Under the pieces are notes generated by a model, which had not been told where the DNA came from, ran no database searches, and was given only the letters and a program-made list of their open reading frames with translations. The position numbers and the translations under genes were made by a program. Of a DNA stretch of 44,305 bases, positions 1 to 6,706 are shown one piece after another (position 1 is the first letter of the stretch; each line of letters opens with the position of its first letter). Origin of the DNA: a virus; the IMG/VR virus record IMGVR_UViG_3300039307_000027, positions 1 through 44,305 of that record; one strand, given 5' to 3'.

Positions 1-27
1 CAGCCAGGACTGCGCGGTAAAATGATG

Positions 28-56
28 TTGCACATGCTAGATGCCCGGCGTACTAT
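28..56 (+). promoter_or_regulatory. Possible sigma70-like promoter for the 76-267 gene
   Basis: TTGCAC at 28-33 and TACTAT at 51-56 are separated by exactly 17 bases and lie just upstream of a plus-strand gene. The hexamers match the consensus only partly (3/6 and 4/6), so this is a weak call. The nine bases TGTTGCACA also occur on the minus strand between the terminator at 6639 and the capsid gene start. Confidence 0.35.
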
Positions 57-71
57 CCGACCGGAGGTCGG
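57..71 (+). promoter_or_regulatory. Hairpin covering the ribosome-binding site of the 76-267 gene
   Basis: CCGACC (57-62) and GGTCGG (66-71) form a perfect 6-bp stem around the triloop GGA. The Shine-Dalgarno GGAGG (63-67) for the ATG at 76 lies in the loop and the 3' arm, so folding would partly hide it. This could hold translation low until the hairpin is melted, for example by a ribosome arriving from the upstream short reading frame. The same 15 bases could also be a DNA operator. Confidence 0.4.
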
Positions 72-75
72 CGCT

Positions 76-267
76 ATGTATCCTCTGGAAGCAAAAACCG
101 AAACCATAAAGATTGCTGAGACTGAAACTGATCACGCTGTTCTCGCAGACATTCGCAAGGCGACCCAGTCAATGCGCGCAATGATGATCTTTTTCACTGT
201 GATCGCCTCTATCACCGTCTTTGGCCTTCTCTTTATGTTGGCCCACTACATTGGGGTCAACCAGTAA
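76..267 (+). CDS. Small single-pass membrane protein, antisense within the tail operon
   Basis: This 63-aa protein has a charged N-terminal half (about residues 1-33) followed by one hydrophobic helix near residues 36-57 and a short tail. I chose ATG 76 because GGAGG sits 8 bases upstream. The frame is open back to ATG 22, where 18 more residues would be added without a clear ribosome site. It is one of only two convincing plus-strand genes. It is convergent with the tape-measure gene, whose stop abuts its own, and divergent from the DUF2460 tail gene at 44151 across the circle junction. It therefore sits inside the leftward tail operon in antisense. Its function is unknown. Size and topology would fit a superinfection-exclusion or regulatory membrane peptide, but that is inference. 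Confidence 0.6.
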   Translation: MYPLEAKTETIKIAETETDHAVLADIRKATQSMRAMMIFFTVIASITVFGLLFMLAHYIGVNQ

Positions 268-1905
268 TCAGAAAGCATTTCGCTTGCGCATGCCCCGCTG
301 CAGCGTCCGCGTCAGCCTGTCCTGATTTTGGTCGAACCAGGCATCAAGTCCTCTCGCATCCACGGCGTGAACGTGGAGGTGAACGCCGCCCCCGCCGCCC
401 TGCCGCACGTTTTCGGCCAGATGGGAAGGCAGCACCATTTCCTTCGGATGGAGCAATGCGAACCCGCCCGTACTCGGAACATCCCAACCGCCAGCAGCCG
501 ATGGGAGCCCGGCGCCCAGGCCCATAACAGTTGCGAACATGGCCGCCGCCGCTGGTATATTAAGGGGGAATGGTACTTCGCCATAGATGCGCGCTGCCGC
601 TTTATAGGCGTCCCGCATGATCTCCGCGAGTGCGTGTTCCTTGCCGATCGCCCCGGCGGTCAGGTTGTACTCGATCTGTGCTTCGATGGCCTTCTCGAAG
701 GTTGTTAAAATTGGCGTCAGCATCGAGATGCCCAACTCCCTGAACGCCGCGCCAATGCGCAGATTTCCTCTGAGCAGCCCATCGACCATCTGATCCATTG
801 CACGGTTCATCGGCCGGAACATCTCGTCAAATTCATGCTGCAGCTTTTTCTTGGCCCGCTCCGCCTCTTTGTTCGCCTTGTCTTGTGCGCGGACGACGGC
901 CTCCCACGCTTTCTCCCAGGCTTTTTCTGTTGCTTTCGCAGCTTCCTCGGCTGCATGCTCCATTTCCTTGTTGGCGGCTTCGTTCTCCTTGGCCTCTTCT
1001 TTGGCGAGGCGCGTTCGTTCCTTTGCGGCCCTTTCCTCGTCGTTCAACGCTGCCAGGGTCTGTTCACGCTGCAGTCGGGCCGCTTCCTTAGCTGCCTCCA
1101 TAGTTTCGTGAATGACTGCGATTTGTTCTTCCTTACGGAGCCCAGGGACCTGCTGCCCTTTTTCTGCTCCTTTTTCCGCAACTTCCTCCTGAGCTTTTGT
1201 GACGGCCTTTAACTGTTCCTCTAAGGCCTTGGCGTCCTTGTCCATTCCTGTTATCCAGTTATACAGAAATGCTGGACCGCGAACGGTTGCCGCCGCATTG
1301 TTCTTTATTGCGTCTAGCTGCCTATTTAGGTCAGCAGCTTTCTGAGCGAGCACTTCACCCAGTTTGCCCCAGCGTTCCTGCGAATCAACGACATTCAGGA
1401 TTTCGCGCGCATACTTCTGTGACCCGGTAATGCCAATGAGATTCAGCGCCTCTTGTTTGTCCGCCAATTCAACGTTCTTCATCAGCAGACGGTTGTTGTC
1501 GCTGATGATGTCGTTGTAGGTTTTGCGCGCCGCATCGTCCCATCCCGTGAACTTGGCGATGATTTTGTCGATCGCTTCGGGAACTTGCGCGAGCACCTGA
1601 ACGAACATGCCAATAGCTACCACCGAGAAAGCTGAAGCGAGGATGGGACCAATGGTGGAGGATTGTGCCAAAAACGAACCCAATACCCGAGGAATCCTGA
1701 TTCCAATTTCCTCGCCAAAGCCGCTAGCCGCGTGCCGCGCCTCCATTATGGAGTATTGGATCTTCTTCGGTGCATCGCCTGCACTCTCCATCGCGGTCTT
1801 GATACGCTTGGAAGAGTCTTCAATTGAGGCGGCTGCAGCTTGGCTTTCGCCGAAGAGGGCGCTGAAATCGGCTCGCGCCTGAATTTCGAGGATGTTGTCA
1901 GCCAT
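268..1905 (-). CDS. Tail tape-measure protein
   Basis: This 545-aa protein should set tail length and help DNA ejection. It has a hydrophobic stretch at about residues 73-112, long charged helical and coiled-coil segments rich in Ala, Glu and Lys through the middle, and a Gly-rich C-terminal part with GGWDVPSTGG and a His-rich VHLHVHAV motif of the kind seen at the ends of phage tape measures. It lies directly after the frameshifted tail chaperone, overlapping it by 8 nt, which is the canonical siphovirus order. At the usual 0.15 nm per residue the tail would be roughly 80 nm. Start ATG 1905 is the first residue of the conserved-looking N-terminus. The annotation is firm from position and architecture. 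The protein is short for its class. Confidence 0.9.
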   Translation of the reverse strand: MADNILEIQARADFSALFGESQAAAASIEDSSKRIKTAMESAGDAPKKIQYSIMEARHAASGFGEEIGIRIPRVLGSFLAQSSTIGPILASAFSVVAIGMFVQVLAQVPEAIDKIIAKFTGWDDAARKTYNDIISDNNRLLMKNVELADKQEALNLIGITGSQKYAREILNVVDSQERWGKLGEVLAQKAADLNRQLDAIKNNAAATVRGPAFLYNWITGMDKDAKALEEQLKAVTKAQEEVAEKGAEKGQQVPGLRKEEQIAVIHETMEAAKEAARLQREQTLAALNDEERAAKERTRLAKEEAKENEAANKEMEHAAEEAAKATEKAWEKAWEAVVRAQDKANKEAERAKKKLQHEFDEMFRPMNRAMDQMVDGLLRGNLRIGAAFRELGISMLTPILTTFEKAIEAQIEYNLTAGAIGKEHALAEIMRDAYKAAARIYGEVPFPLNIPAAAAMFATVMGLGAGLPSAAGGWDVPSTGGFALLHPKEMVLPSHLAENVRQGGGGGVHLHVHAVDARGLDAWFDQNQDRLTRTLQRGMRKRNAF

Positions 1906-2478
1906 TGTTCTTTCGCTTGATCGAGACGCCGGGCATGGACATCAGAGTTGAAACGGGTTCACTGCCGCCGTGCGTGGGTCTTTCTTTCCGATAGACGCCC
2001 GCGAGTGCTGCTGAAGTAATGTGCGTCGGCGGATTATTTGACCAATACTTCATCAACAACATGACCCGCTTCCAGGTCAGACGGTCCACTTCGTCGAATC
2101 TCCAGGTGGTTGCGGTGATGATGGTTCCATAGATGTCGTCCCAGTCGATTCCGAAGCCGGGCTTTCGGTTTTTTTTTGTTCTTCTGGCACGTCTTCGCTG
2201 ACCAGGCCGGACACCTGCAGCAACGCCTTCATCGCCCGCGGAAAGTTGCGAAGCGTGAGACAACGCTTCACGTCATCGGATTTCAGGGAAGGATCGGCAA
2301 CTTGCGCCGAACGAAAGATAATCTCTGCGGTTTGGATGATGGAGTCGCGCGCCGTGATGGTTCCGGCCTGCGCATCCACACCAATCTTTTCGAGCAGTTG
2401 CATGTCGAGCAGGTTCAGCGGGGTCAATACAAAGTCCCTGCCGCTCAGTTCGACGGTCTTGCGTTCTTCCAGCGCCAT
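1898..2478 (-). CDS. Tail assembly chaperone, -1 frameshift fusion (G-GT type)
   Basis: Reading starts at ATG 2478 and shifts -1 on a run of nine A (minus strand, 2177-2169). It then continues in the second frame as KKNRKPGFGIDWDDIYG to the stop at 1898, giving a 193-aa fusion. In lambda-like phages the short (G) and extended (GT) products together chaperone the tape-measure and tail-tube proteins during tail assembly. The second frame has no plausible start of its own but clearly codes (VDRLTWKRV, followed by aromatic and charged residues). It overlaps the tape-measure start by 8 nt. Position between tail tube and tape measure is diagnostic of this gene pair. Confidence 0.85.
2077..2478 (-). 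CDS. Tail assembly chaperone, short product (G type)
   Basis: This is the unshifted 133-aa product, starting at ATG 2478 with AAAGGA upstream. Residues 1 to about 100 form the helical core (MALEERKTVELSG, then LLDMQLLEKIG). The residues after the A9 slip site (TESPASESTGTTSM) are low-complexity, as expected for a disposable tail. The product is needed in excess over the fusion for tail assembly in related phages. It follows the strong terminator at 2503-2537, so its expression depends on read-through or on an unseen promoter. Confidence 0.85.
   Translation of the reverse strand: MALEERKTVELSGRDFVLTPLNLLDMQLLEKIGVDAQAGTITARDSIIQTAEIIFRSAQVADPSLKSDDVKRCLTLRNFPRAMKALLQVSGLVSEDVPEEQKKTESPASESTGTTSMEPSSPQPPGDSTKWTV
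2169..2177 (-). other. Programmed -1 frameshift slippery run (A9)
   Basis: On the minus strand the sequence reads CAA AAA AAA ACC in the first frame. Slipping back one base gives AAA AAA AAC CGA and enters the open second frame. An A9 run permits tandem tRNA-Lys slippage. No obvious pseudoknot was worked out downstream. Confidence 0.85.
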
Positions 2479-2502
2479 GAAGAGTCCTTTCTACGGAGCA
2501 AT

Positions 2503-2537
2503 AAAAAAGGGAGAGCGCAGGGGCAAGACGCTCTCCC
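2503..2537 (-). terminator. Strong intrinsic terminator after the tail-tube gene
   Basis: On the minus strand a perfect 9-bp stem GGGAGAGCG/CGCTCTCCC with an 11-base loop is followed by six T. It lies between the stop of the tail-tube gene (2564) and the start of the tail chaperone (2478). With the terminator at 6639-6679 it brackets the capsid-to-tail-tube block. Confidence 0.9.
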
Positions 2538-2563
2538 TCCTTGGGGTGACCGCGTGGGAAAAA

Positions 2564-3337
2564 TTACTGGCTGAAGTCCAATTCCAACCAGTTTCCAGAA
2601 GCGTCAGAGAATCCGGCAAACTCGATGTCCTGAATTAAATAGTCCCCTTGTTTCGTAGGGAAGTCCCAGCTCGTTATGCGGCATGCTTTCAGGCGCGCCA
2701 AAGTGACTTGCGCTTGGTACTGAATAAACATGTCCGCTGCCAAGACCGGACCAAATCCCATGAGTTGATTGCTGAGTGTAACCGACTGGCCGCCACTTGC
2801 CACCGAGTAGATGTAGGAAATCTTGATGCTGATTCCCGAGACATTGTCAGCCGAGGAGAAGATGTACTTCCCCTTATTCGCGCCGGTGAGCGATACGGAA
2901 TATTGCCCAGTCGTTGGAGTGCCACTGCCATCCGTGGCGATCCGCGTGAATGCAATGCCCGTTGCCGCGTTGATCACGCCCAAATCCGCGATAAAGTTCG
3001 TCGCATTGACGACCGTGATCGTGAACGGTGTGGCCGGAATTGCTGTCGGCCCTTCGTTGTACATCGGCGAGTTGTAGCCCGTCGCCGTAGTCTGTCCGAA
3101 GATATTATCGGTAAGCATCTTCCCGGTGAGAGAAGCGAACTTCGCCTTTCCAGCAATTTTCCCTTTCCCCGGCGCCACGTCCACCGCAAACTGCAATTGC
3201 CCGTACAACTCTTTTTGTTCGAAAGTCACCTTCAGACTGCCCTCCTGCAGAACACCGAGCGCCAGCGGCGTCGGGAATGCAGATAGGTTTCCAGCGTTCG
3301 GCGTTAATACCATTACGCCACTGTTGAACAGATACAT
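2564..3337 (-). CDS. Major tail (tube) protein with inserted beta-module
   Basis: This 257-aa protein is the probable tail-tube subunit, placed between the tail-completion protein and the chaperone/tape-measure pair. Its N- and C-terminal parts look like the tube fold (VTFEQKELYGQLQFAVDV near 37-54, and near the end QGDYLIQDIEFAGFSD). Residues about 104-178 form a separate module (FTITVVNATNFIADLGV, TTGQYSV, GKYIFSSAD, ISIKISYIYS). A very similar module is found in the tip protein encoded at 38336-41701, where it occurs once clearly and once in a more diverged form. Start ATG 3337 follows GGGAGGG. The strong terminator just after the gene fits an abundantly made protein. Confidence 0.85.
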   Translation of the reverse strand: MYLFNSGVMVLTPNAGNLSAFPTPLALGVLQEGSLKVTFEQKELYGQLQFAVDVAPGKGKIAGKAKFASLTGKMLTDNIFGQTTATGYNSPMYNEGPTAIPATPFTITVVNATNFIADLGVINAATGIAFTRIATDGSGTPTTGQYSVSLTGANKGKYIFSSADNVSGISIKISYIYSVASGGQSVTLSNQLMGFGPVLAADMFIQYQAQVTLARLKACRITSWDFPTKQGDYLIQDIEFAGFSDASGNWLELDFSQ

Positions 3338-3352
3338 AGAAAATCCCTCCCT

Positions 3353-3802
3353 TTAACTTGTGGTGATGATGTCGATCTTGATTAATGCAGCGCCGATTCC
3401 TATCTGGTATCCGGGGTCCTTTTGGCCCACTCCCGCGAACCTGCAATCCACGGCGATTTCGTTTCCGTTTGCGTCCTTGAGCGCCAACCTTCCCGTGGCT
3501 GGATCGGGACGCAGCGCCACGTCAATTGCATCGAGCATGTTGTTGATCACCGCGTAGCCTGGAACGGAGTTATCGCCCGTATCGACGTACACGATCGCCC
3601 ATATTTGCAGCGTCCAGTAAAGTGGGATGCCTAGGCCTTTGAACGACGGTGTTTCTTCCTCGACGAGGATTTCCAGTGCCGGGAGCCGTGCCGTGCCCAG
3701 CTTCGCCTCGGGTATCGGCGTGCGGCTGATCGTGTTGAAGCCGACAGCTTGCGAGATCTGGTTGTAAAACGCCGTGTAAATCGCTTCGCGTGCGGCTCTC
3801 AT
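3353..3802 (-). CDS. Tail terminator/completion protein (gpU-like position)
   Basis: This 149-aa protein begins with a helix typical of tail-terminator proteins (MRAAREAIYTAFYNQISQAV). A central stretch follows (RLPALEILVEEETPSFKGL, then YWTLQIWAIVYVD), with AVINNMLDAIDVAL later. The mixed alpha/beta layout, the length and the slot between the HK97 gp10-like protein and the tail tube agree with the cap that ends the tail tube and joins it to the head. Its start overlaps the upstream gene by 4 nt. The assignment rests mainly on gene order. Confidence 0.7.
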   Translation of the reverse strand: MRAAREAIYTAFYNQISQAVGFNTISRTPIPEAKLGTARLPALEILVEEETPSFKGLGIPLYWTLQIWAIVYVDTGDNSVPGYAVINNMLDAIDVALRPDPATGRLALKDANGNEIAVDCRFAGVGQKDPGYQIGIGAALIKIDIITTS

Positions 3803-4305
3803 CCGATGACACTCTTGTTTACGGCATTTCTGAGTCCGGCCATGATGACCATGCGGCGCTCTTGCAGCGACGTGTGCATGAACGGGCGCGCGGGAAGTAT
3901 TGTTACCTTCTTTTTCCTGCGATACGGTCCCCAGATAGCGTCTCCATGACGCGCACCGAGGGAATTGATGTTGGAGAGAGCTTTTTTGTTTTTCGCGTCG
4001 AACGGAGGAATTGTTCGGCCTTCTTCCTGGTATCTAGCGTAAGGCGCTTCTCGCCCCACAGCCACCTTGCCAATCACCGATGTGCGTGATTCCTGATAGG
4101 TGGAGGGGAACATCGAATGCTTTAGATTTCCCGTGAGGTGCCGAAGTCCAGGCCGGCCTGATAGTTTGGTCGATTTGATGTAGGCCATCAGATCGTACAT
4201 TTCCCTGCGCATTGCTACGGCCACATCTCCGACGAGCTTGTCGCCCATGCGCACAAACTTTTCGATCAGGATTTTGTCGGTCCCGTTGAACGAAATGGTG
4301 ATCAT
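3799..4305 (-). CDS. Head-tail joining protein, HK97 gp10-like
   Basis: This 168-aa protein matches the HK97 gp10/neck type. It has an N-terminal helix (KILIEKFVRMGDKLVGDVAVAM), the GxLKxS-like segment LTGNLKHSMF, the conserved AxYARYQEEGR-type segment (APYARYQEEGR) and a C-terminal RPFMHTSLQE. In siphoviruses this protein lies at the head-tail interface, between the connector and the tail terminator, exactly its place here. It overlaps both neighbours by 4 nt (ATGA type), so the three neck genes are translationally coupled. Confidence 0.85.
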   Translation of the reverse strand: MITISFNGTDKILIEKFVRMGDKLVGDVAVAMRREMYDLMAYIKSTKLSGRPGLRHLTGNLKHSMFPSTYQESRTSVIGKVAVGREAPYARYQEEGRTIPPFDAKNKKALSNINSLGARHGDAIWGPYRRKKKVTILPARPFMHTSLQERRMVIMAGLRNAVNKSVIG

Positions 4306-4946
4306 TGCATGACCGTGACGACGATGCGGTAGCGGTTCTCAATTTCCTTCATAATGGCCTCGGCCTCTTCCCTGTTGCTGAAAGTTGCCGACTCGCCCCC
4401 TTTCGAGCTGTTGGATTTGATTCCGATGCGCTTCCTGTTCATGTATTTGAGCGCGCAGATTTCGAGCGCGTATTGTTCGAGGTCGCCGGGAACTTGGGCG
4501 TAACCCGCGGTGTAGGAAATGTTCACGTTCTGCTTTCCGGCACGAAAGATGCCGTAAGGTGACATCGAGCCGATGTCGTTGCGTTGCCAGGAGTAGTAGC
4601 CGCCGCCCACGAGCATGATGGTGTAGTTGTCGAATACGAATCCAGGCTGTACGCCATCAGGAGAAAATGGGATGTCAATATCATCTACCGTTAGATCGGA
4701 AACCGCTGTGATCGGGAAGTTGCGCGCGATCATCGAAGGCGTTCCAGAACCGTCACGGGTTTCCATGAATGAGGAAGGAATGGTGAAGCCCAAAGCTGGG
4801 CGGGAAAGACGGCTGTAGATTTGATTCGAGACAGCGGTGATCAGGCGCGAGAGTAGCGTGTCGTCGGCATTGTTAGTTGAAGGAATGCTAATCCAATCCT
4901 TCAAGTCAGAAAGGTCAACAAGATCTGTGGGGTCCGCTTGCGGCAT
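4302..4946 (-). CDS. Head-tail connector/adaptor, gp6-like
   Basis: This 214-aa protein starts with LVDLSDLKDWI and DDTLLSRLITAVSNQIYSRL, the helical signature of DNA-packaging head-tail adaptors (HK97 gp6 / SPP1 gp15 type). A beta-rich central part follows (FPITAVSDLTVDDIDIPF) and then C-terminal helices (LEQYALEICALKYMNRKR). It should form the ring under the portal. AGGAGA lies upstream of ATG 4946. It is the first gene after the capsid gene. Confidence 0.8.
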   Translation of the reverse strand: MPQADPTDLVDLSDLKDWISIPSTNNADDTLLSRLITAVSNQIYSRLSRPALGFTIPSSFMETRDGSGTPSMIARNFPITAVSDLTVDDIDIPFSPDGVQPGFVFDNYTIMLVGGGYYSWQRNDIGSMSPYGIFRAGKQNVNISYTAGYAQVPGDLEQYALEICALKYMNRKRIGIKSNSSKGGESATFSNREEAEAIMKEIENRYRIVVTVMQ

Positions 4947-5063
4947 CGTGTTCTCCTGCAGAAATGAGGGGAGCCTCCTTCTCGAAACTCCCCATCACTT
5001 CCGAAGACTGCGGCGCTTGCAGCCTCTACGCTGGTAGGGTCATGGACCGCCGGCGATTTCGTT

Positions 5064-6575
5064 TTAGGCTACGTCCTGAATCAGGCCCAACCCGAACGGC
5101 ACGTAGAGCTGCAGGACTTCGTCGGCGTAAACGCCATACTCATAAGTCCGCTGGATCACGGGCCATTCCTTCGAGTAGTACTCCTGCCGGGTGACGACCC
5201 GCGCCACGCCGGGGATGTTCGCGTTCGGGTAGGGAACGTGCTTCAGGTTGGCAAAGAGCCACCCGGAAGGCATGTTCGGATGCAGGCGAACCGGTGTCGC
5301 CTTCGCGCCCTCCATGCTGAACTTGTTTAGGTAGGAAGTGACCAGCGCGCCCGCAGTGATTTCGCCCTGCGAGGACTTCTCGTTGGGCATGATGATGTTG
5401 TAGACCGGATTCGAGGTGCCGCTGAGCACGATCTGGGTGATCTCGTTCGCCAGCTTCGAGCCGACCCACAGTTCATCCGGCCACAAGCGGTAGTTGTCCC
5501 AGAAGGACTTGAACATCGCGTCGATTTCCACGACGCTGCCATGAGTGTCGGAAGTAAACTTCGCGCCGGCCAGCGAGGCATAGTAGCCGCCGCCGTTGAT
5601 GAGTTGGGTAATGAACCCATCGAACGATGTCGCGTTCGAGGAGTGGTCAGTGGAAAGGCCGGTCGCGTTGGCCTTCTGGTTGCCTGCAGTGCCAAGAGAG
5701 GGCGTGACGATGATGGGGATGTCGGTGATACCGACGAGCGAGCAGTTCGCCGCGCCAGTGGTTGTTCCAAGGTACCAGGCATAGCCAGCCGCACCCTGAA
5801 CGGGGTTGACCGACCAGGTGATGTGTTGGGTTGCGCCAGGCGTGATGGTGGCTTGCGCGGAAATCACGCCGACGCCGCCATTGACCGTCTGGGAGTTGCT
5901 GTATGGACCCGCAGAGGTCTGCGAGAACGACGGATTGGGCGAATTGCCCGCAGCGATGGCAGCAGTGGTGAAACCGTTTGCGCCGCCGCAGAGGGCTACG
6001 CCAAGCGGGGTCAGTGCCACGCAAAAGCAATAGACCGGAACTGCACCGAACGAGCCGTCAGAGCCCGCCGCCACGCCAGGCGTTCCAAGGAACGTCACTT
6101 GTGCGAGTGTGAGCGATGCGTTTCCGCCGAGGAGCATTTGCTCTTCGCCTATCATCAATGCTTCAAGCGTGGTGATTTGCGCGAGAGCCCGCATGTCATC
6201 GAAACCTTCGCCGGCATACTGCCCTTCAAAGGTCACCTGGTTTTCAATCCCGATGCCCTTGTAGGTCGCGGTGTAGTCCTTTTCCGTCAAAGACATGACC
6301 ATGCCGCGCTTCCCTTCCTGCACTCCGACGTAGGTCGCGGGAGAGCCGGTATTGATGCCGGTGATGGCCTTCCAGTGAGCCGCCGTGCCGTATCCGGAAG
6401 GCTTGTTCACCCGGGCGGTTTGATTCCGCAGGGGCGTCAGCACCGGATAGAGGCGCTTGGCTTGAGCTTCCAGGTCGTAGTAAACCAACCCGGTGTTTTG
6501 TGCGATCCCGGCGGTCGTCGCATCCTTGAAGAGTGCGAGTGTGCGCTGGGTCAAAGCAGACAATTCAGCGTTCAT
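5064..6575 (-). CDS. Major capsid protein with inserted Fn3-like domain
   Basis: This 503-aa protein follows the protease/scaffold gene and precedes the connector. It has the expected order: an N-terminal helix, an E-loop-like region (TYVGVQEGKRGMVMSLTEK, 81-99), a spine-type helix (GFDDMRALAQITTLEALMIG, 124-143), a long insertion at about 160-310, and a C-terminal axial part ending AVYADEVLQLYVPFGLGL-like (YGVYADEVLQLYVPF). The insertion holds HITWSVNPVQGAAGYAWYLG, which resembles an Ig/Fn3 strand pattern, so capsomers probably carry a surface domain. There is no separate decoration gene nearby. GGAGG lies upstream of ATG 6575. A terminator upstream (6639-6679) suggests it may have its own promoter. 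Confidence 0.85.
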   Translation of the reverse strand: MNAELSALTQRTLALFKDATTAGIAQNTGLVYYDLEAQAKRLYPVLTPLRNQTARVNKPSGYGTAAHWKAITGINTGSPATYVGVQEGKRGMVMSLTEKDYTATYKGIGIENQVTFEGQYAGEGFDDMRALAQITTLEALMIGEEQMLLGGNASLTLAQVTFLGTPGVAAGSDGSFGAVPVYCFCVALTPLGVALCGGANGFTTAAIAAGNSPNPSFSQTSAGPYSNSQTVNGGVGVISAQATITPGATQHITWSVNPVQGAAGYAWYLGTTTGAANCSLVGITDIPIIVTPSLGTAGNQKANATGLSTDHSSNATSFDGFITQLINGGGYYASLAGAKFTSDTHGSVVEIDAMFKSFWDNYRLWPDELWVGSKLANEITQIVLSGTSNPVYNIIMPNEKSSQGEITAGALVTSYLNKFSMEGAKATPVRLHPNMPSGWLFANLKHVPYPNANIPGVARVVTRQEYYSKEWPVIQRTYEYGVYADEVLQLYVPFGLGLIQDVA

Positions 6576-6638
6576 AAACTCTTTTCCTCCGTGGCTTCAG
6601 CGGTCAGCGCCTAACCGGTGAGCCGAGATTTGTGCAAC

Positions 6639-6679
6639 AAAAAACGCCGTCCTGACGCCCGTAGGCGTTGGTTCGGCGT
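6639..6679 (-). terminator. Intrinsic terminator between protease and capsid genes
   Basis: On the minus strand ACGCCG/CGGCGT forms an outer stem around a nested ACGCC/GGCGT hairpin, followed directly by six T. It lies 28 bp after the protease stop and 64 bp before the capsid start. It may separate capsid transcription from the upstream genes or act as a leaky attenuator. Confidence 0.8.
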
Positions 6680-6706
6680 GCTTGAAACTCGATTTAGTTC
6701 TGCTGC

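Larger units (their letters stand above)
1..92. repeat. Terminal direct repeat, left copy
   Basis: These 92 bases are identical to 44214-44305. The tail operon on the minus strand runs across the junction (tape measure ends at 268, the next tail gene starts at 44151), so the repeat is best read as the overlap of a circular or circularly permuted genome rather than as a packaged terminal repeat. A true short terminal repeat cannot be excluded from sequence alone. Confidence 0.95.

Noticed and set aside
4962-4992. GGGGAG/CTCCCC inverted repeat upstream of the connector gene
   Set aside because: Only 6 bp with a 14-base loop and no T-run, so it is not supported as a terminator.
5541-6614. Long plus-strand reading frame (357 codons) across the capsid gene
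   Set aside because: It is antisense to a well-supported capsid gene, is Arg-rich and has no ribosome site or family features. It reflects codon bias of the minus strand.
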